Below are positions 55,738 through 64,000 of a stretch of DNA of 64,000 nucleotides, in pieces. Position numbers and translations under genes: made by a program. The stretch covers positions 1,273,889 through 1,337,888 of the forward strand of contig JAETXT010000016.1 in NCBI GenBank assembly GCA_019188255.1, in the 5' to 3' direction. The notes under the pieces are model-generated. The model saw nothing but the letters and a program-made list of their open reading frames with translations. It searched no databases and was not told the origin of the DNA. How positions within the stretch are numbered: position 1 is the stretch's first letter; the number at the start of each line of letters is the position of its first letter. Source of the DNA: Verticillium longisporum (taxonomy: Eukaryota; Ascomycota; Sordariomycetes; Glomerellales; Plectosphaerellaceae).

Positions 55738-57590
55738 CTAAGCCGTCGTGGGGGCCGCGGTGGGCAGGCACGAGCACGCCGAGCTGACACGCGAGATGAC
55801 GTTGGTAGGGCACGCCTTCTGGGCGTACTCAGGAACAGCAGTGACCTGGGCATTCCAGCCATCGAGGAAGCCGGCGCAGAACTCCTGGCTCTCCTCGAGA
55901 CGGCCCTTGACCGAGCTAGAGCGGAGGGCACGGAGACAGTTGTCGGCGTTGCAGCTCTTGGGCTTGCACCTCTCGCGCTTGGTCAGCTTGGCGAGGAAGG
56001 CGCCGCGCTCGATTGTGTTGATGAAGATGTAGCCCGAGTCGAATTGCGCGTACGAGGCCCAGGTACCCGAATATTGAACGATACCACCGCCGGGCTCGTT
56101 GTCGTCCTCAGGGTAGATGTCGAGGAAAGCAACCTCGCAGACCGAGTCACCAGTGGGGTCCTCAGGCACGGAGCTGACATCGTAGACGCGGACGCCGGCA
56201 CCATAGTTGGACTGGAAGTTCAGGCCGTCGCGGATATACTGGTTGTGGTCGATGCCGCGGACAGCAGCCTTGTACAGGCCGGTCTGCTTGGGGTGCTCGA
56301 GATCGCGGATGTCGAAGATGTAAGTGACAGGGTAGCCGTCAGCGGCGGGGCCAGCACTCTCCTCCTGTAAAAGAGTTAGCACGAATTCTTGAGTAGAAAG
56401 AGTGAAATAAAGGTACCTCGTCAATCTCGTCGTCAAGGAACAGGTACTCCTGGTTGTTCACATCCAGAACCCAACCCTGGTGGGTGTAGGTAGCGCCCTC
56501 GTACGAGGTAATGGAGATGATCTTGGAGTTTGCCTTGTCGGTGACGTCGTAGATGGTGAGGGTGTCCTCGTTGTAGCCGTAGCAGATGTCGCGCCCCTCG
56601 TACTTCTTGTGGGGACCACGGTAGATGAGGCAATGGGCGTCGTGGACGTAGCCGTCCTCGCCGTTGCAACCAAGCCTCGTGGGCTTGGACGGGTCGGTAA
56701 GGTCGAAGAAGATGAGACCGGCCTGACAGGTACCGTTGCGGGGCGCGGCACCGACGGCGACACCGTAGTTCGCCTCTTCGTTGATCACGACGTTGTGGCT
56801 GCGGCCCACGGGGAGGTCGGCGAAGTGACCCGTGAGATCCTTGTCGTTGGAGAAGCGCACGGGGGCGTCAGAGGCCTTGATGGTGAGGAGCTGCGTCTGT
56901 TAGTACGATACTGCCGCAGAGAGTGTATCAAGCTAGGAGCTTACCTTGCGCATGTCAAAGATCTGGATACCGTGACCCTCCAGCTCGGATCCGATGAGCA
57001 TGTAGTTCTTGTACGAGCGAATCTCCTTCCACAGAGATCGGGGGCCGGTGGGGGCATATGACGGCAGGAAGCCGAGGTGTAGGAGACGGCCCTCGGGGAG
57101 AACCTCGAGGAAGGCGGCGCCGTCGTACATGCCGCTCGTGACGAATTCACGGCCGGACTCGGGGTCGGTCCAACCCCAGGCGGAGGAGCCGGTACGGAAA
57201 GAGGCGTCCGAGTTGGGTGATCCAAGCTCGCTGTGATTGATGAAGTCGTACAGGTCGATCTGCCATTATCAGCACGCGTGAACAGCGGAACCGATTGGAA
57301 GATAAGGAACTTACGTTCTTGCACTTGAACTTGTGCAGAGGGTCACCCTTGATAGCCTCGGCATAGCCGTTGACACACTTGGTGTAGTTGAGGCGGGGCC
57401 ACTTGGAAGACTGCAGCAGACCGGCCTCAAACTCGGCTGTCCAGTGGGCCATCTTCTTGGCCATCATCTGCTCGTGGATGACGCCCGAGTCGTAGAGCTC
57501 GGCGGCCAGCTCCTCGTTCTTGGGCAACTCCTTGGCCATGACGGCCGAGGTGGCGGCCAGAGCCGCACCGGCGAGGGTGTTGAAGCGCAT
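55738..57590 (-). CDS. Secreted LVIVD/choice-of-anchor-B-type beta-propeller protein, 563 aa
   Basis: Exons 57590-57315, 57259-56945, 56890-56417 and 56364-55738, all GT-AG. The signal peptide MRFNTLAGAALAATSAVMAK is followed by a helical segment (IHEQMMAKKMAHWTAEFEAG), then repeated blades typical of LVIVD/choice-of-anchor-B proteins: ASFRTGSSAWGWTDPESGRE, EGRLLHLGFLPSY, YMLIGSELEGHGIQIFDMRK, VGRSHNVVINEEANYGVAVG, AGLIFFDLTDPSKPTRLGC, DGYVHDAHCLIYRGPHKKYE, LTIYDVTDKANSKIIS, YTHQGWVLDVNNQEYLFLDD, TYIFDIRDLEHPKQTGLYKA and GVRVYDVSS. The C-terminal 80 residues are Cys-rich. Fungal members are extracellular, sometimes labelled regulatory P-domain proteins; the activity is unknown. The 5' flank carries a striking inverted repeat of CTACCTACC/GGTAGGTAG. 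Confidence 0.87.
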
Positions 57591-58870
57591 AGCTTGTAGT
57601 GGATGACCAGAGGAGCGAGCGGCAGGTGTCGGGCGACGTGGCAAGGCAGGGAAAGGGAATCCAATGGCCTGGGATCGGGCAATGGTTTGGGGCTGGAGGA
57701 GGAGAGCAAGAGAGGCCGTCCATAAAGGTGGGAGTGCGAATGTTGTATTTATGTTCTGTTCAGGCAAGTGATGCCCCTGCTGCTCCTGTCGCAATTGCCC
57801 CCGAACGCCCCTCCCTGCACCTGCCTGCCTACCTACCTACCTTAGGTAGGGTAGGTAGGTAGCTAGACAGCTCGATAGGTAACAACAATGGCCATGGCAG
57901 GCACCAATGCGACTGGCAACCAGGGAGGGGCAAGCGCCGGCTGGGAACAGCACGCCCGCGAACCGGCAGGCGCCACCCACACGGAGGATTCCCATGGTAT
58001 CCAGTTCTACCTGCCTTCGATGGAACCCAATCCCACCGGGTTGCCTCGGAAGGGGGGGGGGTGGTTGTCTGGATCGCCGTGTTCGCTGACTTGGGCTGGC
58101 TCGGCGGTTCTCTGGTGTTCAGAACGATACCCCGACCGAGGTGCTCAGCACAAAGCTCGCCCGTCGTGTTCACCATTGCGTGATAGCCACCACTGAGCAA
58201 CGGCCCCATGTGTAGTGCGGTTCACCCACCAAGCCGGTGTGCGGGTGGCTGCCGTAACGGGAAGGACAGTAAAGGCTTGGCATGACGATGACTGGTGCCC
58301 CCTGCTAGGCCCCTGCTTAGGCCCATCAGGGTCATTTGCAGCCCATTGAACCTCTGTCCGCCAACCAGCGATACGATATAGGCCTGACGGCTGATTACGA
58401 ACCAGGCCGGGGCTTACAGCTTGCCCGATCGACAGAGTGCCATCATTGCGGAGAGGGGGGAGCTAGAATCAATGTGGAAGCTCGAGAAGAACGAGCCGGG
58501 GCGCCGGCCATTTGTGAGGGGCAAAGTCCAGTGCCGTGTTGCCGAGACGTTTTTCTTCTTTTTCAGATGAACTGGCGCGATGCTGATTCTCACGAAGGAT
58601 CGGTCTCGCCGTCGACGATTGGATATCTCGCCAGAGGTCTTCGTCGGACGGACCAGACAAAGCGTGCAGTGCAGCGACTGCAGTGAAAGCAAGGTAGACG
58701 CCAGTGAGGAGATCCCAAACCTTGATTGAAAGCTCGTGGCGGAACCCGAACAGCAAAACAGGCACAAGGACCAACGGCTTTGCTGGTGGCGTCCTCTCAG
58801 GCGAGTCAGACGGCGCTTTATAAGGTTTGGCTGCCCCGAAATTGAGTGCCACACTGATGGCGCTAGCTCT
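57591..58870. other. Intergenic region between the propeller gene and the transposon
   Basis: About 1.3 kb containing the promoter of the minus-strand gene and the inverted repeat at 57830-57862. ORFs in the remainder lack motifs. Confidence 0.4.
57830..57862. promoter_or_regulatory. Inverted repeat of ACCTACCTACC in promoter
   Basis: CTACCTACCTACC, a short AT-containing centre, then GGTAGGGTAGGTAGGTAG. The arms are complementary and could form a cruciform. Similar half-sites occur in other promoters of the window. Confidence 0.55.
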
Positions 58871-58872
58871 TA

Positions 58873-58920
58873 ACGTGCATGATAAGCAAGTGGGCCAAAC
58901 AAGCAAGTGGGCCACCTGAC
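58873..58920 (+). repeat. Left terminal inverted repeat of pogo element
   Basis: 48 bp, exact inverted copy of 60684-60731, with two direct copies of AAGCAAGTGGGCCA inside. Confidence 0.92.
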
Positions 58921-58971
58921 GACGAAAACGCGACCTTCTTACGTTAACCATTAATTCCTCCACCAACAACG

Positions 58972-60624
58972 ATGTCTCCGCCCTCACAAGAACGTCAATT
59001 ACAGCTTGCTCTTCAGGCTATTCAAAATGACCCAGATCTCAGTATACGCGCTGCGACAAATATCTTTGGTGTTCCCCGAATGACCTTGACGCGTCGACTA
59101 CGCGGTATTACTTCGCAACGCGACAGGATCCCCCTCAATCGAAATTTGACGGAGCTCGAGGAGTTAACGATTGTTCAATACATACTTGAGCTAAATTCCC
59201 GAGCATTTCCTCCCCGGCTTTGTGAGGTTGAAGATATGGCTAATCGACTGCTAGCCGACCGCGACGCGCCGAGTGTCGGGAAGCGCTGGGCCTCAAACTT
59301 CGTCAGGCGACAACCAGAGCTTAAGACGCGTTTCTTTCGCAGATATGACTATCAGAGAGCCCAATGCGAAGATCCCGAGGCAATTCGCGATTGGTTCGCG
59401 CTCGTAAAGAACACAATCGCCAAATACGGTATCGCGGAGCCTGATATCTATAACTTCGATGAGACTGGGTTTATGATGGGCGTTATCGGGTCCGGAATGG
59501 TCGTTACGAACGCCGAAAGACGTTCTAATACGAAAATGGTCCAACCAGGAGGTCGGGAATGGGTGACAGTGATCCAAGGCGTTGGCGCAGACGGGTGGTG
59601 TGTCCCGCCGTTCATCATTATGGCGGGCAAAAATCACCTCTCAAGCTGGTACGAAGACAGCCCTCTACCTCACGACTGGGTAATCGCTACGACAGACAAA
59701 GGCTGGACAACAAATGAGAAAGGTCTAGAATGGATTCAGCATTTTGACAAGCATACCAAGCCCCGTCGGTCGGCCGGATATCGCCTCCTTATCCTAGATG
59801 GGCACCAAAGTCACCATTCCGTTGAGTTCGAGCTCTACTGCAAGGAAAACAACATCATTACGCTATGCATGCCTCCCCATTCATCTCACCTACTTCAACC
59901 TCTTGATGTTGGCTGTTTTGGCCCGCTAAAGCAGGCCTACGGTCGGCAAATTGAGAAGAAGATGAGGGCAGGTACAAGCCACATCACGAAGGAGGACTTC
60001 TTTCCCGCGTTTTTCGCAGCTTTCAAAGAAGCTATGACGGAAAGGAATATCAAGGGGGTTCAGAGGTGCTGGGCTTGTCCCAATGAGCCCCGAAATTGTG
60101 GTTTCAAAGCTGGATGTGAAGCTACGGACACCGACGCCCGTCGAGGGGTCCCCGATACATCAGAACCTTGGGTCTCCCAAACGCCTCACAACCCGATTGA
60201 AGCTAGCTGTCAGTCAGAGTTTATTAAAGGTCGAATCGCCCGACACCAAGGAAGCTCTCCGACGTCGATTCTTAACGCTATAGACCACTTTACCAAGGGG
60301 ACGCGTGGAATCATGCATCAACTCGCCCTATTGAAGTCGGAGAACCAGATCCTTCGAGACGAGAACGCGACACTCAGCAAGCGTCGGAGAGCTAAGAAAA
60401 CACGTCTCAGGCAAGGAGGGAGTCTAACTCTAGGTGAGGGACAGGAGATACAAACCAATATCGAGGTTCAGGTCCAGATAAATGAGGAAACGCGTCAGAG
60501 AAGCAGTCGCCAACCAAGGGACGGGACGAAGAAACGGCGCTGCGGTGTCTGCGGCGAGCCTGGACATAATGCGCGAACTTGTCAGCTGGAGACGAGGGCT
60601 TCTGAAGAAGAGGATTTCAAGTAG
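58972..60624 (+). CDS. Pogo/Fot1-family DDE transposase with C-terminal zinc knuckle, 550 aa
   Basis: Catalyses cut-and-paste transposition. N terminus: psq-type helix-turn-helix (RQLQLALQAIQND, SIRAATNIFGVPRMTLTRRL, residues ~8-45) followed by a CENP-B/Tc5-type second DNA-binding region (VEDMANRLLADRD, GKRWASNFVRRQPEL, ~85-120). DDE_1 catalytic domain with Asp163 (IYNFDETGFMMG), Asp276 (RLLILDGHQSHHS) and Asp312 (HSSHLLQPLDVGCFGPLK). The third acidic residue is Asp, as in pogo. A coiled-coil stretch (LKSENQILRDENATLSKRR) and a CCHC zinc knuckle (CGVCGEPGHNARTC) end the protein. The knuckle is a notable addition at the C terminus. No introns, no premature stops. Confidence 0.93.
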   Translation: MSPPSQERQLQLALQAIQNDPDLSIRAATNIFGVPRMTLTRRLRGITSQRDRIPLNRNLTELEELTIVQYILELNSRAFPPRLCEVEDMANRLLADRDAPSVGKRWASNFVRRQPELKTRFFRRYDYQRAQCEDPEAIRDWFALVKNTIAKYGIAEPDIYNFDETGFMMGVIGSGMVVTNAERRSNTKMVQPGGREWVTVIQGVGADGWCVPPFIIMAGKNHLSSWYEDSPLPHDWVIATTDKGWTTNEKGLEWIQHFDKHTKPRRSAGYRLLILDGHQSHHSVEFELYCKENNIITLCMPPHSSHLLQPLDVGCFGPLKQAYGRQIEKKMRAGTSHITKEDFFPAFFAAFKEAMTERNIKGVQRCWACPNEPRNCGFKAGCEATDTDARRGVPDTSEPWVSQTPHNPIEASCQSEFIKGRIARHQGSSPTSILNAIDHFTKGTRGIMHQLALLKSENQILRDENATLSKRRRAKKTRLRQGGSLTLGEGQEIQTNIEVQVQINEETRQRSSRQPRDGTKKRRCGVCGEPGHNARTCQLETRASEEEDFK

Positions 60625-60683
60625 TTTCAATTGATTTAAGGCGTTAGGGTTCACCGGGATGCTGCTGTCGTCGCATGGTCGTG

Positions 60684-60731
60684 GTCAGGTGGCCCACTTG
60701 CTTGTTTGGCCCACTTGCTTATCATGCACGT
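60684..60731 (-). repeat. Right terminal inverted repeat of pogo element
   Basis: 48 bp, exact inverted copy of 58873-58920; the target TA follows at 60732-60733. Confidence 0.92.
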
Positions 60732-60733
60732 TA

Positions 60734-61764
60734 CTGTATTCTTGAGCTTATTGTTACCTTCCTCCTGTTCCATGAGTTCGTCGTCCTCTGACGAGCGCGA
60801 AGCGCGAAGCGGAATTCGTTTGCTCAACGAAGAATCGCCATCCGGTGAAGGAAGCATCGGATGCTGAGACGACTGAATACCGTGGATCCGGCCCCCGATC
60901 GCCCGTCAAGCCTGCTTGCCGTCTTGGCTACATACTTTGGGTCCTTGGCAATTCCCCTGTTCTACTGTCCAGGGACTGTACATGTAACCCACCCAGCTCC
61001 ACTCCCAGCAGAGGATGCATCTGGCCTCCCACTGCCAGATAGCGGGGCCTCGTTCGATGCCTCGTGTCGGGACCTCATGACTGTCGAGATGGAACGCCGC
61101 GCCGAGAACATGATAGTGGACGACACGATGCAGTCGACTTCTGTTGGGGTTCTTGAATTGAGGTTCTCAAATGCAAAGATGGGGAGTATCAGAATCACAA
61201 GCCACTAAGCTAAGAACTGGATTCTACTACGTGACCCAACACATGAGTGGGCGTGACTCAAGAACCAACCCCGAGCCCACGTCTGAACGAGACCGATAGC
61301 GCCAGGAGGCCGACAGGGCCCGTGATGAATAGATCATCAAAAATTCATAAAAGTCCAAGTGTTTTGCTTGGCCGCCGATGCTACCCGGTGTCACGCGCCA
61401 GACTGCCGGTTCAGATCTCTAGCGACACCAGCCGACGGGTCAGGCTCTTCCCCCAGACTACGTCCTCCACACCACGCTTATCAGCACATCAGGGATGACT
61501 CCACAGGAGCAAGTCACCGGTCACCGGACCAATGTCTTTATCGAAGAAGACTTCAAAGTCGGATCGCAATAAACTCGATAGCGACAGAACGGCTTCGAAA
61601 GTCCGCCGTGAATGCGATTCTCGAACAACCAACAGCTCAGAGCCATTTGTTGTTGCGTAAGTGCAGTGAGACTGAAGTTGGATACTGGGATGTAAAATAA
61701 TACCCCCGAAGATGAAGCCTCGTTCGTGGCTGGTGAGGAACTAAATGAGCGTCGTTAGACCAGG
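60734..61764. other. Subtelomeric intergenic DNA right of the transposon
   Basis: About 1 kb. A + strand frame at 60861-61208 has no recognisable motif. No gene supported. Confidence 0.35.
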
Positions 61765-62184
61765 TTACTCGGTGTATAATATGGCTCCCTGCCTCACCAT
61801 CAATGCTACTGTGCCAGAGGCGGAAGTTTTGATAGCCCGAATCTCCTTGAGGCACTCGCCCTGTTCGACAGGCATGTACATCCACAGCGTATGGCTAGAG
61901 ATAGTATCCGCATCTCCATAGTCGCTCCTGCTGGCGCCAGAGTGATGGGCGTATAACTTCGCTGTGTGCAGCCCATTGATGGCGACGGTGTAGCCATGTG
62001 TCGTAGGCTTATTGCAATTGAACGAGCTCATCCGCAGTCTTTCGGGCGTTCTCATAGCCCAGTCGCATGTATCCAGGGCGATCAACCTGTAGTCCGGTCC
62101 AGGTGTCGGCCATCCTGGCTTGAGAACTATGTTGTTCCTTGCTGAAAGGGAGTCTGTAGCGTTCATGAGTGCTCTGACTTTCAA
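61765..62184 (-). pseudogene. Possible gene remnant, about 139 codons, 5' end lost
   Basis: A minus-strand frame with protein-like composition (LRMSSFNCNKPTTHGYTVAI, LHTAKLYAHHSGA, HTLWMYMPVEQGECLKEIRA, GTVALMVRQGAILYTE). It is open upstream without a proper ATG until a TAA, so it looks like the 3' part of a broken gene. I recall similar Trp-Tyr-Met-Pro/Gly-Glu segments in large fungal gene families with unknown function, but cannot name one. Confidence 0.3.
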
Positions 62185-62594
62185 GCCCGTCCGCGATGTG
62201 CTTGTTGGAACTTATACCGTCGCAAGGATGGACCGTGTCATACTCACATCCGACCTTGTCATAATACTTAAAATGCCATCTTTTCGAGTGAGTCCCGTCC
62301 ACCATACTGCGGAGCAATCGTTGAGGGACTGTACCACGTCGTGACCGGGTAACACAAAGCAAATGCTTCGGATGCCAAGGTCAGCGCTGCAATTAGAGCA
62401 ATTCTGTGGGCCAAATTCAATCACTCAACCAATCAGATTACTCCGATTTAACGGACCAATCAGCTAAGTCGTAGTACCTGACTTGATTTGATTAATTGGC
62501 TCGGAATAATAGATTATCCCGGCTCTAGTGATATGAATGGAATGGAAGGGCCTGCCCTGTGGCCGTGCCTTCAGGCCGCCTGTGGCCTGGCACG

Positions 62595-62670
62595 TGGCCT
62601 GGCCTGTAGCCCTGCCTGAGGCCTGTGGCCCTGCCTGAGGCCTGTGGCCCCGCCTAAGGCCTAAATGCCT
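62595..62670 (+). repeat. GGCC-rich minisatellite, 19-bp unit
   Basis: The unit GCCTGAGGCCTGTGGCCCT is repeated at 62614-62632 and 62633-62651 with a degenerate third copy (GCCTAAGGCCT), preceded by related GCCTGGCACGTGGCCTGGCC strings. Much richer in GC than the block that follows. Confidence 0.7.
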
Positions 62671-62739
62671 TGGGCATATAGCCTGACATATAGGCCCGTG
62701 CCGACTAGGATCTATATAAGCCTACGCAGCCTACCTACC

Positions 62740-63180
62740 TAGATAGTTATAATTCATATATCTTATACCTATAGAAGAGCTATAAAGCTTCTATCGTATA
62801 TTTCATTATAATGCCTACTTAGTCTCTAAGACCCGACTCTATTACTAGCTATACTAGAGCTATAGCTATTTCTATATATAGTAGCTACGTAATCTATTAA
62901 TTAATCTACTTACTTTAAGGGATTATAGCTAAGGCTACTAAGTTATCCCCTAAGAGTTTAGAGTATAAAATCGCTAATCCTTAAAAACTATCTTAAACGC
63001 TCCTAATTACTCTAAAGCTCTAAAGCTCCTACTCCCTTTATAATTACTTAGTAATATTATAAAGCTTTATTTTATTAACTAATATTTCGATATCTAGATA
63101 TATTATAAATCAATTAAATTAAGTAAATCCGACCTTTCCAATAGACTAAATCAATAAATCAGACCCTAACAATTGATTTG
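62740..63180. repeat. Strongly AT-rich, TpA-rich subtelomeric block
   Basis: Dominated by TA, TATA, CTATAG and AGCTATAG strings with long stretches almost free of G and C. This is what heavy RIP leaves in a repeat. No frame of any length. The original repeat cannot be identified by eye. Confidence 0.65.
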
Positions 63181-63692
63181 ATTGTTTGAATTGCAGCGCT
63201 GGCCAAGGTGTATACCCGACGTAGATGTTTTGAATGGTATGGCCTTGTCCAGCATCGAAGACTCTCATTCCCTCTCATGCTTGCGGAGCATTGCTCAAGG
63301 TTTGAAGGTACACGGCCCCCTCGAGTTTCATGTATGTCGCGTAAACATTGGGAGAAAGGTTGACGACCAAGTCAGACGGGCGAACATCTCAGGCAAGCTT
63401 TTGATATACGACGGTAGAAAGTTCCCGAACAAGATACGTGTTACGACCTGGCAGCTTCCGAAGGGGGAACACTGTCAGAGGGTTGGGGTTGCTGTTTGCA
63501 GAAGCTTAGGTTGTGACTCTGAGACGATGTGGTGTCGTAAGGCGTTGCGCACTCGTTACAATGGATACAAGGTAAGACTTAGATTGATCACTGTCGTGAG
63601 AAAGAATGTATCTACAAGTCCAGAATGTCCGTCCTTATATACCTGCCATCCTGTCCTTGTTGTGTTAGGTGGTGAGCTCATGTTGGATGGCT

Positions 63693-63758
63693 CACTGTTA
63701 TGTCGTGATCCTGTTATGTTGGATCACGGCTCACGGCGATCCAGGCATAACAGTGATC
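63693..63758. repeat. Inverted repeat in GATCC-rich subtelomeric segment
   Basis: GGCTCACTGTTATG (from about 63688) pairs with CATAACAGTGATCC (from about 63745), one mismatch, around a centre that again contains GTGATCC and GGATCAC. Related GGATCACTG and GGTGATCC strings follow until 63835. Confidence 0.5.
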
Positions 63759-63883
63759 CTTAGCCCTGGATCACTGTTCCTGGTGATCCCGTCACGTGAC
63801 CTAGCCTTGGCGAGCCTTATCTTATCAGTGACCCTGGATCCTCTGACGTGGGGCTTGTCTGCGGCCGGTTGTTCGACCCGTGC

Positions 63884-64000
63884 TTAGGGTTAGGGTTAGG
63901 GTTAGGGTTAGGGTTAGGGTTAGGGTTAGGGTTAGGGTTAGGGTTAGGGTTAGGGTTAGGGTTAGGGTTAGGGTTAGGGTTAGGGTTAGGGTTAGGGTTA
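63884..64000 (+). repeat. Telomere, (TTAGGG)n
   Basis: 19.5 uninterrupted TTAGGG units reading toward the right edge. G-rich strand 3' orientation means the window ends at a right-hand chromosome end. Canonical fungal/vertebrate-type telomere. Confidence 0.98.

Larger units (their letters stand above)
58873..60731 (+). mobile_element. Intact pogo/Fot1-like DNA transposon, 1859 bp, with TA target duplication
   Basis: Both ends carry the same 48-bp sequence in inverted orientation without a mismatch (starts ACGTGCATGATAAGCAAGTG), bounded by TA at 58871-58872 and 60732-60733, the Tc1/mariner-pogo target duplication. Within each inverted repeat the string AAGCAAGTGGGCCA occurs twice, probably two transposase-binding sites. 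The single internal gene (58972-60624) is uninterrupted. Perfect inverted repeats and an intact gene indicate recent insertion, unlike the RIP-damaged DNA nearby. Confidence 0.92.
62185..63883. other. Subtelomere: minisatellite, AT-rich RIP-like block and GATCC-rich segment
   Basis: No supported gene. From left to right: ordinary DNA to about 62520, a GGCC-rich minisatellite at 62570-62670, a very AT-rich block at 62740-63180, then mixed DNA with a + strand frame (63182-63763) lacking any motif, and a GATCC/GTGATCC-rich segment up to the telomere. Confidence 0.5.

Noticed and set aside
63182..63763. 193-codon + strand ORF near the telomere
   Set aside because: Starts from a non-ATG codon inside a RIP-like boundary and has no recognisable domain; telomere-linked helicase motifs were looked for and not found.
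1..64000. CRISPR arrays, biosynthetic gene cluster, dispersed 5S rRNA
   Set aside because: No direct-repeat/spacer pattern, no PKS, NRPS or terpene synthase core, and no 5S-like sequence was seen on either strand.

Overview
The window is about 64 kb of filamentous ascomycete DNA (Pezizomycotina, most likely Sordariomycetes) that ends in a chromosome end. Genes carry short GT-AG introns of roughly 50-180 nt with CTNAC-like branch sites. The content is fungal: a PP2A B55 subunit, meiotic MSH5, EMC5, an AA9 LPMO with a CBM1, a Zn2Cys6 regulator, a CAS1-type O-acetyltransferase, a fungal protoglobin and a pogo/Fot1-like transposon. Positions 63884-64000 are uninterrupted TTAGGG repeats on the + strand, so the right edge is the telomere. 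The species cannot be fixed from the sequence alone.

Layout. 1-10.5 kb is ordinary genic DNA: B55 (minus, runs off the left edge), a divergent gene of unknown function, a secreted Cys-rich gene, MSH5 (minus) and EMC5 (minus). At 11.2-12.35 kb the 3' parts of two genes meet head to head, both without 5' ends, which marks a rearrangement breakpoint. From 12.35 to 28.95 kb there is one convincing gene (20943-22178) in otherwise gene-empty, GC-rich DNA that also holds a small MULE-like MITE. From 28.95 to 48.6 kb genes are dense again: deaminase-fold protein and methyltransferase (divergent), tRNA-Leu, SDR, AA9 LPMO, HpcH/HpaI aldolase, Zn2Cys6 regulator, CAS1 and protoglobin. The last 15 kb is subtelomeric: two adjacent decayed genes with nonsense and frameshift damage separated by an AT-rich block, two secreted or wall-type genes, an apparently intact pogo element with 48-bp perfect inverted repeats, GC-rich minisatellite, a strongly AT-rich RIP-like block, GATCC-rich subtelomere sequence and the telomere.

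How the genes relate. No operon or obvious biosynthetic cluster is present; neighbours mostly look like independent housekeeping, meiosis, carbohydrate-degradation and cell-surface genes. The most unusual observations are a probable AT-AC intron in the LPMO gene, the double-truncation junction near 11.67 kb, RIP-type decay of the subtelomeric gene pair beside an undamaged transposon, the MITE with a 9-bp target duplication, and single-base frameshifts in three otherwise well-preserved genes (near 4774, 41553 and 45915), which may be assembly errors or recent inactivation. All identifications rest on reading conserved motifs and splice sites; no database search was run.
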